From assembly GCF_004006175.1 (NCBI RefSeq), contig NZ_CP033219.1, positions 2,232,001-2,296,000 on the forward strand: 64,000 nt of DNA, given 5' to 3'. The stretch is from Parasedimentitalea marina. Its GTDB lineage: Bacteria; Pseudomonadota; Alphaproteobacteria; Rhodobacterales; Rhodobacteraceae. Each line of letters starts with the position of its first letter. Position 1 is the stretch's first letter. Positions 20,213 to 28,367 of this stretch are shown in pieces. Position numbers and translations under genes: made by a program. The notes beneath the pieces are model-generated. The model was not told the origin of the DNA. It did not search any database and was given only the letters and a program-made list of their open reading frames with translations.

Positions 20213-20473
20213 AAACAATTATGTTGCGTGCTACCGGCGCGAACGAACTGATATCAAGACTGCAGTATTCTGACAGAATTCCAGAAACCTGATACAGCCC
20301 AATAGGGAACTGGCCCGATAACGACAGCACGTTGGAAACGGCAATACTTGCCTCGATTTTCCCAACTATTGTTGACCTCCACATATGTTCCGCCCAATTT
20401 TTCGTGAAATTCCTGTCGCATTTTTCATCTTGGTCGCAAATAGAACAGTTTCCGATTGCGACACGGCCATTCT

Positions 20474-20605
20474 GGTCTCACAGAGATTGGAGAGACCATG
20501 CAGAGGGAACAGTGCTTTGTTAGCCTGATTTACCGCACAATTGGTGCGGCCCGTGGTCGTGCAGCCCGAGGCCGACCCATTTGGATTTGATAACCCTTCA
20601 GATCC
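20474..20605 (+). promoter_or_regulatory. Structured leader upstream of mttB-like gene
   Basis: Three hairpins can form in the 150 bases before the methyltransferase start. GGTCTC (20474-20479) pairs with GAGACC (20492-20497). CCGCAC (20533-20538) pairs with GTGCGG (20544-20549) around AATTG. GGATTTG (20583-20589) pairs with CAGATCC (20599-20605), with one G-U pair. The first hairpin would bury the ribosome binding site of the small ORF at 20498, and the third spans its stop. I do not recognise a known riboswitch; a cis-regulatory role is inference. Confidence 0.4.
20498..20590 (+). CDS. Possible 30-codon leader peptide before mttB-like gene
   Basis: ATG at 20498 follows TTGGAGAG at good spacing (five bases from GGAG to the ATG). 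The ORF encodes 30 residues starting MQREQCFVSLIYR and ends with TGA at 20588-20590, 37 bases before the methyltransferase ATG. Six of its residues are Arg (AGG, CGC, CGT and CGA codons) and it ends RPIWI. Its binding site is clearly better than that of the downstream gene. It could be a translated attenuator or simply a chance ORF; it is too short for ordinary gene calling. Confidence 0.35.
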   Translation: MQREQCFVSLIYRTIGAARGRAARGRPIWI

Positions 20606-20627
20606 ACTTGAATTAACAGGCTCTACC

Positions 20628-22181
20628 ATGAACGACCAAACCACTCCCACCGCCCGCGTCGCCCGCAGCGGAGGTCGCGCTGCGCGTCGCGCGGCGCGTG
20701 CCGCGCCCGTTGCCGATCACCTTCGGTCCGTAACCCCCGGTATGGAAGGCGGCACACTCAAGCCGCTTTCGCAGCAAGACATGGAACGTATCCACAACTC
20801 GGCTCTGACTGCACTGGAAACCATCGGTCTTGCAGATGCACCACAAAGCGGCATTGACTATCTGACCAGCGTCGGTTGCATCCTGGGCGATGACGGCCGC
20901 ATCCGGTTCCCGCGTGCCCTGGTCGAAGACACCATCGCACGGGCCAACCGTTCGGTCACATTGTTCAGTCGAGACGGCAAGTCCGATCTGGAACTGTCGG
21001 GTACCCGCGTACACTATGGCACCGCAGGCGCCGCCGTCAGTATGGTTGATGTCCATGGACGTGAGTACCGGGATTCAACCGTACAGGACCTTCACGACGC
21101 AGCACGCATTGCAGACAAGTTGAATAATATCCACTTTCTGCAGCGACCAATGGTCTGCCGCGACATCCTCGACAATCGCGAAATGGATTTGAATTCCATC
21201 TACGCCACCACCTCTGGCACCACCAAACACGTGGGCGTTTCGTTCACCGAGCCTGATTTTGTCGATGACGCAATTGAAATGCTGCATATGATTGCCGGCG
21301 GCGAAGACAAATGGCGCGAGCGCCCCTTTGTGTCAAACAGCAACTGTTTTGTTGTGCCGCCAATGAAGTTCGCCACCGAAAGCTGCGAAGTCATGGAGAA
21401 GTGCATCCTTGGCGGTATGCCCGTACTTCTGCTGTCGGCGGGTATGGCGGGGGCCACGGCGCCGTCGACCATCGCTGGCGCCATTGTTCAGGCCTGCGCC
21501 GAATGTCTGGCCGGGCTGGTCTATGTCAACGCCGTCAAACCAGGGGCTCCGGCAATCTTTGGGACATGGCCATTTGGTCTGGATCTCAGAACGGGCTCTA
21601 TGTCGGTGGGTTCGGGTGAACAGGCCTTGCTGACGGCAGGCTGTTCCCAGATGCACAAATTCTATGGCATCCCCGGAGGGGCCGCTGCAGGGGCCGCGGA
21701 TTCCAAACTGCCAGACATGCAAGCCGGTTGGGAGCAAATGTGCTCGGCTGTGATGGCAGGTCTGTCTGGGCTCAATATGGTCTATGAATCGGCAGGTATG
21801 CATGCCTCGCTGCTAGGCTTTTGCCATGAATCGCTGATCCTCAGTGACGACTTGATTGGACAGGCGCTACGCTGCGTACGCGGTATCGAAGTGAACGACG
21901 AAACAATGGCCTTAGATCAGATCCACGACACCTGTATTGGCGGTCCGGGACATTACCTAGGGACCAGCCAGACACTTGGCCGAATGCAAGTCGACTACGT
22001 CTATCCGAACCTTGGTGACCGCACCTCGCCGAAAGAATGGGCGGAAATGGAAAAGCCGGATCTGTTGCTCAAGGCCACTGCCCGCAAAGAAGAAATACTA
22101 AATACGCGGTCCACGGCCCGATTTGATCCTGAAACCGATCAAGCCCTGCGCAGCAGGTTCAATATCCACCTGCCAAGTTAA
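20628..22181 (+). CDS. Trimethylamine methyltransferase family protein, pyrrolysine-free (MttB/MtgB-like)
   Basis: 517 residues from the ATG at 20628. The N-terminus is Arg/Ala-rich (RSGGRAARRAARAA). The body matches the MttB superfamily: RVHYGTAGAAVSMVDVHGRE, GGMPVLLLSAGMAGATAP, PAIFGTWPFGLDLRTGSMSV, then QTLGRMQVDYVYPNLGD near the C-terminus. The frame is open with no amber codon, so it is not a pyrrolysine enzyme. Related pyrrolysine-free members demethylate quaternary amines such as glycine betaine and pass the methyl group to a corrinoid protein. No corrinoid protein gene is adjacent, so the substrate and partner are open. The ATG has only a short AGG seven bases upstream. Confidence 0.87.
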   Translation: MNDQTTPTARVARSGGRAARRAARAAPVADHLRSVTPGMEGGTLKPLSQQDMERIHNSALTALETIGLADAPQSGIDYLTSVGCILGDDGRIRFPRALVEDTIARANRSVTLFSRDGKSDLELSGTRVHYGTAGAAVSMVDVHGREYRDSTVQDLHDAARIADKLNNIHFLQRPMVCRDILDNREMDLNSIYATTSGTTKHVGVSFTEPDFVDDAIEMLHMIAGGEDKWRERPFVSNSNCFVVPPMKFATESCEVMEKCILGGMPVLLLSAGMAGATAPSTIAGAIVQACAECLAGLVYVNAVKPGAPAIFGTWPFGLDLRTGSMSVGSGEQALLTAGCSQMHKFYGIPGGAAAGAADSKLPDMQAGWEQMCSAVMAGLSGLNMVYESAGMHASLLGFCHESLILSDDLIGQALRCVRGIEVNDETMALDQIHDTCIGGPGHYLGTSQTLGRMQVDYVYPNLGDRTSPKEWAEMEKPDLLLKATARKEEILNTRSTARFDPETDQALRSRFNIHLPS

Positions 22182-22197
22182 GGTGTAATAATTCCGC

Positions 22198-22232
22198 TCC
22201 CCCCGTTTGGCACGCAGGTGCCAACGGGAGGG
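22198..22232. terminator. Inverted repeat between convergent mttB-like and aroB genes
   Basis: CCCCGTTTGGCAC and GTGCCAACGGGAGG form a GC-rich hairpin with a GCAG loop and one bulged T. It sits between two convergent genes, where a bidirectional terminator is expected. No long T run follows in either direction. Confidence 0.5.
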
Positions 22233-22242
22233 ATCACGGTAT

Positions 22243-23352
22243 CTACTTGGCCAAAGTATCCTTTAGAACACCCAAAACGGCCTCGGGTGGAACTTCGCCT
22301 GTCACAAAGGCCGTACCGATATTTCGCGCCAGGATGAATTTCAACTGGCCATCGACAACCTTTTTATCCTGCCCCATCAGATCCACCAGGTCCTGCGCCG
22401 AGGGCAGATCACCGGGGATGTCGGACAAGTCGGTTTTCATACCCATCGTTTTGAGATGGGCGCGAACCCGGCTTGGGTCTTCCTGGCTACACAGTCCCAA
22501 CCGCGCTGACAGCTCAAAGGCAAGCGCGCAACCAATGGCCACGCCTTCCCCATGCAACAATCGATCCGAATAGCCTGTGGCCGCTTCCAATGCGTGACAG
22601 AAGGTATGACCCAGGTTCAACAGCGCCCGGTCTCCCTGCTCTGTCTCGTCTCGTGCGACGATGTCGGCCTTCATCTGAACCGAGCGGGTCACTGCCTCGA
22701 CCCGCGCCGCCATATCACCGCTCGCCAGAAGAGGACCGTTTTCCTCAAGCCAGCTGAAAAATGCGGCATCGCCGAGCATTCCGTATTTCACCACTTCGCC
22801 GTAGCCAGCCAGAAAGTCACGCGCCGTTAAAGTGCCCAATACTGCGGTATCGGCCAGCACCAGTGAGGGCTGGTGAAACGCCCCGATCAGGTTCTTTCCC
22901 TGTGGTGCATTGATGCCCGTTTTACCTCCGACCGAGCTGTCAACTTGTGCCAGTAACGAGGTTGGGATCTGTACAAACCGAACACCACGGCGCAGCACCG
23001 CAGCCGCAAATCCGACCAGGTCGCCAATCACCCCACCGCCAAAGGCGACAACAATATCGCCCCGCTCTACTTTTTGCTCCAGCAACCATTCAACGGTACG
23101 GCTAAACTGTGGCCATCCCTTGGTGGACTCCCCCGGAGGCAACGCCAATGCGACCATTTCAATGTCTGCACGTGCCAAACCAGCCCGCAATGTATCCAGA
23201 TGCAACGCCGCAACGGTTTCGTCACTGACCACCACCACACGGCGCCGGGTCAACAGCGGCGCAATCCGCGTGCCGGCTTGATCCAGTAAACCCGGGCCAA
23301 TCACCACGTTATATGAACGATCACCAAGATCTACGTGTACAGTGTTTTCCAT
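22243..23352 (-). CDS. aroB: 3-dehydroquinate synthase
   Basis: AroB makes 3-dehydroquinate from DAHP, the second step of the shikimate pathway, using NAD and a metal. Conserved blocks include PPGESTKGW, AFGGGVIGDLVGFAAAVLRR, PTSLLAQVDSSVGGKTGIN and LNLGHTFCHALEAATGY with its metal His. I chose the ATG at 23352 (369 residues, MENTVHVDLGD), which overlaps the aroK stop as TAATG; an ATG three codons upstream is also possible. Translational coupling with aroK is expected. Confidence 0.97.
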   Translation of the reverse strand: MENTVHVDLGDRSYNVVIGPGLLDQAGTRIAPLLTRRRVVVVSDETVAALHLDTLRAGLARADIEMVALALPPGESTKGWPQFSRTVEWLLEQKVERGDIVVAFGGGVIGDLVGFAAAVLRRGVRFVQIPTSLLAQVDSSVGGKTGINAPQGKNLIGAFHQPSLVLADTAVLGTLTARDFLAGYGEVVKYGMLGDAAFFSWLEENGPLLASGDMAARVEAVTRSVQMKADIVARDETEQGDRALLNLGHTFCHALEAATGYSDRLLHGEGVAIGCALAFELSARLGLCSQEDPSRVRAHLKTMGMKTDLSDIPGDLPSAQDLVDLMGQDKKVVDGQLKFILARNIGTAFVTGEVPPEAVLGVLKDTLAK

Positions 23353-23942
23353 TATGTCCATTCCAATACATCGGGGCGGGTCTTCAGAACCTGCAGCGCC
23401 CGGTCTACCATTCCTTCAATTGAAACCTGTCCATCTGACGGCACATGCAAATCGGCCTTGGCGTATAAGGGGACCCGGGCGTCATACAAATCACTTAATG
23501 TTTGCCGAGGGTTATCGGTTTGCAACAAAGGCCGGGTATTGCGGTGTTTGACCCGGTTCCATGTCACGTCCAAGTCAGCCTGCAACCAGACCGAAACGCC
23601 GTTTTCCTTAATAATTTCCCGATTTTCTTCGGAAAGAAAGGCACCGCCGCCTGTTGAGAGAACCCCGCGCTGCTCAACCAGCAACCTGGAAATCACCTGC
23701 CGCTCTTTTTTGCGGAAATACGCCACGCCATCTCGCGCAAAAATCTCTGGGATCGTCAAATTTGCGGCCGCTTCAATTTCGTGATCACTGTCCAGAAACG
23801 GCACATTCAGGCGCGCCGCCAAGGCCCGACCCACAGCCGTTTTGCCGGCCCCCATCATTCCCACCATCACAATGGTCTTCTTCAACCGACTGGGAACGGA
23901 GGTTCCGATTTCAACTTCAGGTTTTTGCTCATTTTCGCTCAT
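23352..23942 (-). CDS. aroK: Shikimate kinase
   Basis: AroK phosphorylates shikimate with ATP. Walker A is GMMGAGKTAVGRALA (about residues 28-42), followed by FLDSDHEIE (shikimate-binding Asp), and LSTGGGAFL. It has 196 residues, slightly longer than usual because of a polar N-terminal extension (MSENEQKPEVEIGTSVPSRL). It is first in the aroK-aroB pair and divergent from the small membrane protein at 24025. Confidence 0.96.
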   Translation of the reverse strand: MSENEQKPEVEIGTSVPSRLKKTIVMVGMMGAGKTAVGRALAARLNVPFLDSDHEIEAAANLTIPEIFARDGVAYFRKKERQVISRLLVEQRGVLSTGGGAFLSEENREIIKENGVSVWLQADLDVTWNRVKHRNTRPLLQTDNPRQTLSDLYDARVPLYAKADLHVPSDGQVSIEGMVDRALQVLKTRPDVLEWT

Positions 23943-24024
23943 TCTTGTGTGAATGACGTGATCTTGTCGAAAAGGCTATATATAACTTGTGCAAAACACC
24001 AAGATGAAGGGCAGAGAACACACC

Positions 24025-24174
24025 ATGGGGCGCATTTTCAAATACTTGATTATCGTTGTAATTCTGAGTGTTATAGGACTAATCGCATATGCTTATGTCG
24101 GACCTTGGTTTGGGGCAGATTTCAGCGCCCCAACCACAGAAGTGAGAAAACCGGTGGTATTAGATGCCAATTAA
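24025..24174 (+). CDS. Small single-pass membrane protein, unknown function
   Basis: 49 residues from the ATG at 24025: MGRIFKYLIIVVILSVIGLI forms the N-terminal helix, followed by AYAYVGPWFGADFSAP and a short polar tail. In-frame ATGs at 23992 and 24004 would extend it. Its last 11 bases overlap the start of the next gene, so the two are probably translated together. I recognise no named family; one hydrophobic helix plus a periplasmic tail suggests a membrane-anchored accessory factor. Confidence 0.65.
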   Translation: MGRIFKYLIIVVILSVIGLIAYAYVGPWFGADFSAPTTEVRKPVVLDAN

Positions 24175-25693
24175 GCAGGTCCTCCTGCCTTTGACTGCGT
24201 GGTTGTGTCTTGTCAGCATCGCCCATGCGGCAGATCCGTTGTCGGCTATCAGCTGGCTTCAGCAGACAAACCCCAACACCTCTTTGCCGGACACCGTACT
24301 GCTGGAACCCCCAGTCGCAGGAACAGCATTGCAGCCGCAAATTGTTGTGACCCCACTGGAAAAGCTATTGGCCCCAGTTGGCCTGGTCCCGTCCTCAGCC
24401 ACCGGATTACCCGTTGACCTGTGGAAAGGGAGCAGTTCAGTCACCCTGTCCCGGTTGATTGCCCGGGTCGGGGTGCGGGACAACCCGGCGATGCAGTCCT
24501 TGCTGTTCACATTGTTATTGTCCGAAACCCGCCCACCCAGCGGAACCGATGATAAGTTCCTACTGGCCCGGCTGGACCGGTTGATGGAGCTTGGGGCAAC
24601 TGATCCGGCCCAGGCCCTGGCGGAGCAGGCAGGCCCCTCGAACAATCTGGACAGGTTTCAACGTTGGTTTGACGCCACGTTGCTGACTGGAGACGAAGAT
24701 CGGTCCTGTGCTGCCCTGACAGCGAAACCCTATCTTTCACCGGAATACTCGGCCCGTATTTTCTGCGCAGCCCGGCGGGGGGACTGGCAAACTGCCGCGC
24801 TGACACTTGAAGCAACCCATGCGCTGGCGCTGATGCCCAAGCAAGAACTCGACCTGCTAGACCGTTTTCTCAGCCCCGATGTATTTGAATTTGCGCCGCC
24901 CCTGCCGCGACCACATGATCCAAATCCGCTAACGTTTCGACTGTTCGAAACCATCGGCGAGCGCCTGTCTACCGCCCCTTTGCCCCGGGCCTTTGCGTCT
25001 GCGGATCTGCGCGACATCGCTGGCTGGAAGGCCCAGCTTGAGGCCGCCGAACGCCTCACCCGCATTGGCGCCTTGAACCCAAATCAGCTATTGGGGCTCT
25101 ACACCGACCGGCTTCCTGCTGCATCGGGCGGCATCTGGGACCGGGTCGCTGCCCTTCAGCGGTTTGAAACAGCCTTGAACTCTACCAGTGTCGATGCCGT
25201 TTCAAAAACACTGCCCGCCGTCTGGCAAGCTATGAGCCAAGCCCGGATCGAAGTTGCCTTTGCTGATTTGTTTTCCGATAAAATTGCCCAGGTTTCATTG
25301 ACCGGCGACAGTGCAGAACTGGCTTGGCATATACGTTTATTATCCCCCAGCTATGAGCCTACAGCGCTGCCAATTCCTGTAGACACCCGTAGGAACCGGT
25401 TTTTATCTGCTTTAGCGCAGGGGAAACCTAATGAAGTTGCAGCCACGACTGCATTGGAACAGGCCATTGGGGATGGGTTTGCGGCCAATACCCTGCCGCC
25501 CAAAGATATGCAAATACTGCTGGACAGCGGTCAGTTGGGCGAAGCCATTTTGCGCAGCATGGAGATGTTCGAACAGGGGGCCACCGGTAACCTGTCCGAT
25601 CTCAGCGCAGCACTAGTGACATTTCGCGCTGTTGGGTTAGAAGATACAGCCCGCCGTGCGGCCCTGCAATTGATGCTGTTGGAAAGAACCTAA
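24164..25693 (+). CDS. Exported alpha-helical protein of unknown function
   Basis: The protein has 509 residues. The signal peptide is MPIKQVLLPLTAWLCLVSIA with likely cleavage after AHA (residue 22). The mature part is rich in Ala, Leu and short helices (for example MELGATDPAQALAEQ, FCAARRGDWQTAALTLEA), resembling helical-repeat proteins. There is no catalytic motif I can name. It overlaps the small membrane gene upstream and ends one base before the xerD start, so all three are likely cotranscribed. A periplasmic scaffold or adaptor is possible but unproven. Confidence 0.75.
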   Translation: MPIKQVLLPLTAWLCLVSIAHAADPLSAISWLQQTNPNTSLPDTVLLEPPVAGTALQPQIVVTPLEKLLAPVGLVPSSATGLPVDLWKGSSSVTLSRLIARVGVRDNPAMQSLLFTLLLSETRPPSGTDDKFLLARLDRLMELGATDPAQALAEQAGPSNNLDRFQRWFDATLLTGDEDRSCAALTAKPYLSPEYSARIFCAARRGDWQTAALTLEATHALALMPKQELDLLDRFLSPDVFEFAPPLPRPHDPNPLTFRLFETIGERLSTAPLPRAFASADLRDIAGWKAQLEAAERLTRIGALNPNQLLGLYTDRLPAASGGIWDRVAALQRFETALNSTSVDAVSKTLPAVWQAMSQARIEVAFADLFSDKIAQVSLTGDSAELAWHIRLLSPSYEPTALPIPVDTRRNRFLSALAQGKPNEVAATTALEQAIGDGFAANTLPPKDMQILLDSGQLGEAILRSMEMFEQGATGNLSDLSAALVTFRAVGLEDTARRAALQLMLLERT

Positions 25694-25694
25694 G

Positions 25695-26648
25695 ATGGCG
25701 CCGCATGACCCTCATCAATGGATCTCGGCGTTTCTGGACGCGCAGGCGGCAGAACTGGGGGCGTCTCGCAATACGCTACTGGCCTATGGCCGCGATCTCA
25801 AAGACTTTGCCGCATGGTTAGACCGCAACACAATCGACATCGCCACCAGTAGTCGTGAGGACATTGAGAACTACTTGATTTTCTGTGACGCTCAGGGTTT
25901 GGCCAAGTCCACCCGGGCGCGCAGGCTTTCGGCAGTCAAACAAATCTACCGATTTGCATTCGAAGAAAGTTGGCGCACCGACAACCCAGCCATTCAGATC
26001 CGCGGGCCGGGCCGGGCCAAGTCTCTGCCCAAAACGTTAGAGGTGATCGAGGTTGACCGCCTGCTGGATGCTGCCCGGCAAACCGGGCGCACCCCGGCCG
26101 ACAAGCTGCGAAATACCTGCCTGATGGAATTGCTTTATGCCACTGGAATGCGGGTGACCGAGCTTGTCTCGCTGCCTGTTTCGGCAGCGCGCGGGGATCC
26201 CCGGATGTTGCTGATCCGTGGCAAAGGCGACAAAGAGCGGATGGTGCCTTTGTCCCCTCCAGCCCGGATTGCCTTGGCTACATGGGTTACGACACGCGAC
26301 GAAATTGAGGAAAAGCGCCGCAGTAAAGGTCACCCTGCCTCGTTGTTTTTGTTCCCTTCGCGCGGGAAAACCGGCTATCTGACACGTCACTGGTTTTATC
26401 AACTGATCAAAGAACTGGCTGTCACCGGTGGCCTGAACCCTGACAAGGTTACGCCCCATACCCTGCGGCATGCCTTTGCAACGCATTTGCTGGCCAATGG
26501 GGCCGACCTGCGCGCCATCCAGACTTTGTTGGGTCATTCGGATATTGCCACCACAGAGATTTATACCCATGTTCTGGATGCGCGGCTTAGCGAGCTGGTT
26601 CTGCAGCATCATCCTTTGGCTCAAGACGATGACGAGCCTGAGCCCTAA
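25695..26648 (+). CDS. xerD: Tyrosine recombinase XerD
   Basis: XerD, together with XerC, resolves chromosome dimers at dif during division. The N-terminal SAM-like DNA-binding domain (residues 5-95, SRNTLLAYGRDLKDFAAWL) precedes the catalytic domain. Catalytic residues are visible: Arg in ATGMRVTELVSLP, HTLRHAFATHLL, LLGHSDIATTEIYTHV with the nucleophilic Tyr. The length of 317 residues and lack of nearby mobile genes favour the housekeeping enzyme over a phage integrase; XerD rather than XerC is by overall similarity. Confidence 0.92.
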   Translation: MAPHDPHQWISAFLDAQAAELGASRNTLLAYGRDLKDFAAWLDRNTIDIATSSREDIENYLIFCDAQGLAKSTRARRLSAVKQIYRFAFEESWRTDNPAIQIRGPGRAKSLPKTLEVIEVDRLLDAARQTGRTPADKLRNTCLMELLYATGMRVTELVSLPVSAARGDPRMLLIRGKGDKERMVPLSPPARIALATWVTTRDEIEEKRRSKGHPASLFLFPSRGKTGYLTRHWFYQLIKELAVTGGLNPDKVTPHTLRHAFATHLLANGADLRAIQTLLGHSDIATTEIYTHVLDARLSELVLQHHPLAQDDDEPEP

Positions 26649-26711
26649 GACTTGATCAGGCTCCGATCAGGGCCCATAAGCTTATCTTGTATCGCAATTT
26701 TTGGACTTTTC

Positions 26712-28022
26712 ATGGAAACCACCTCGACCGTTCTCGACAGCGCCTTTTGGATCACCGCCGGTTTTATTGTCCTGTTGCTGGTGCTTTCCGCCTTTTTCTC
26801 GGGGTCAGAAACCGCTTTGACGGCTGCGTCTCGTGGCAAATTGCGTACCCAGGCCGATAAAGGCTCCCGGGGGGCCAAGCGGGCTTTGCTTGTCACTGAA
26901 GACAGCGAACGGTTGATCGGTTCTGTTCTGCTGGGCAACAATCTGGTCAATATCTTAGCCGCATCGCTGGCAACCGCCCTGTTCACCCGCCTTTTTGGCG
27001 AAAGCGGTGTTGCACTATCGACTTTGGTCATGACCCTGCTGGTTCTGGTCTTTGCCGAAGTTCTGCCCAAAACCTATGCCATTTCCAATGCTGAAAAAGC
27101 GGCCGCGACGGTTGCGCCGATCATCAGTCTTCTGGTGACCCTACTGGCACCATTTGTCAGCGCCGTCAGCCTTTTGGTGCGCGGTGTCCTGCGTGTTTTC
27201 GGCGTACAGATCGACCCCAACAGCAACATTCTGGCTTTCCGCGAAGAAATCGCAGGTGCGCTGCAATTGGGACATTCCGAAGGAATGGTGGAAAAGGAAG
27301 ACCGTGACCGTATTCTTGGCGCCCTGGACTTGTCAGAACGGGCTGTCGAAGAAATCATGCTGCACCGTTCAAACATTGAAATGATCGATTTGGCCGATGA
27401 CGCTCAGGTGATTTTGGAACAATGCCTGAATTCTCCCTACACGCGCCTGCCACTGTTTCGCGATGAGCCCGAAAACATCATCGGCGTGATCCACGCCAAG
27501 GATCTTCTGCGCGCGATGTATTCCCAGATCGGTGGTCCCGAAGGCAATGCAACCGCGCTGCGTGATTTTCAGATCGCGGAAGTCGCCAAGCCGCCCTACT
27601 TCATTCCCGAAACCACCCCGCTGGACGACCAGATGCGCCAGTTCCTGCGTCAACGGGCGCATTTTGCCCTGGTGGTTGACGAATACGGCTCCCTTCAGGG
27701 GTTGATCACGCTTGAGGACATCCTGGAAGAGATTGTCGGCGAAATCACCGATGAATTTGACCCCGCTGCCGAAACTCCGGTCGAAAAAGCTTCTGACGGA
27801 AATTTCCTGGTCGATGGCGCCATGACTATTCGCGATTTGAACCGCGCCACTGAATGGACCCTGCCCGACGACGAGGCCAATACAGTTGCAGGATTGGTCA
27901 TTCATGAGGCACAGATCATTCCCACCAAGGGGCAGGTCTTCTCGTTCCATGGTTTTCGCTTTGAGGTGACCGAGCGGGAGGGCAACCGCCTGACCGGGTT
28001 GAAAATCCGCCCCCTCGCATAA
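26712..28022 (+). CDS. CNNM/CorC-type transporter-associated protein (DUF21, CBS pair, CorC_HlyC)
   Basis: 436 residues from the ATG at 26712. The N-terminal DUF21 membrane domain (about residues 5-195) has LVLSAFFSGSETALTAASRG. Two CBS modules follow (around FRDEPENIIGVIHAKDLL and FALVVDEYGSLQGLITLEDI), and a C-terminal CorC_HlyC domain (DGAMTIRDLNRA) closes it. Members are often labelled hemolysin or HlyC; relatives act in magnesium or other cation efflux. It follows xerD by 63 bases and ends before an intrinsic terminator. Confidence 0.9.
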   Translation: METTSTVLDSAFWITAGFIVLLLVLSAFFSGSETALTAASRGKLRTQADKGSRGAKRALLVTEDSERLIGSVLLGNNLVNILAASLATALFTRLFGESGVALSTLVMTLLVLVFAEVLPKTYAISNAEKAAATVAPIISLLVTLLAPFVSAVSLLVRGVLRVFGVQIDPNSNILAFREEIAGALQLGHSEGMVEKEDRDRILGALDLSERAVEEIMLHRSNIEMIDLADDAQVILEQCLNSPYTRLPLFRDEPENIIGVIHAKDLLRAMYSQIGGPEGNATALRDFQIAEVAKPPYFIPETTPLDDQMRQFLRQRAHFALVVDEYGSLQGLITLEDILEEIVGEITDEFDPAAETPVEKASDGNFLVDGAMTIRDLNRATEWTLPDDEANTVAGLVIHEAQIIPTKGQVFSFHGFRFEVTEREGNRLTGLKIRPLA

Positions 28023-28056
28023 CTGGGCCACGCGCCAAAATCGATCACACATGTAT

Positions 28057-28091
28057 GGGCCCGTTGCAGAATATTGCGGAGGGCCCTTTTT
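28057..28091 (+). terminator. Intrinsic terminator after the CNNM-type gene
   Basis: GGGCCC (28057-28062) pairs with GGGCCC (28081-28086), with partial further pairing inside (CCGTTGC with TTGCGG), followed directly by five T. It ends the xerD-CNNM transcription unit. From here to 28367 I see no gene. Confidence 0.7.
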
Positions 28092-28367
28092 CCCAACCCG
28101 GCAATACATTTCATGGCGGCTGCGTAACGTTATATCCCCGCAATCAATCTGGTCACTGACAACCCTGACTAAGCCCTGTCACTCGTCTATCCTTTTGTTT
28201 TCCAGTTCTGCGCTGCTTAACTGCAATTACCAAAGGCCTCACCGGGTCAATTGACTGGCATATTCCCCTTATTCCTAGCCGCAGACGACACGCAATGTCG
28301 CTTTTTGACTGGACTACTGTTCACATATGTCCAGAATGCCGAATAAGGATGCTTTAGGAGATTTGAA

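Noticed and set aside
20460..20627. Glycine riboswitch upstream of the mttB-like gene (GGAGAGACC motif present)
   Set aside because: The conserved ACCGAAGGGG core and the CTCTCAGG closing segment are absent, so only the GGAGAG resemblance remains.
25695..26648. Tyrosine recombinase as a phage or island integrase
   Set aside because: Length, motif spacing and housekeeping neighbours fit XerD; there is no adjacent tRNA or mobile gene.
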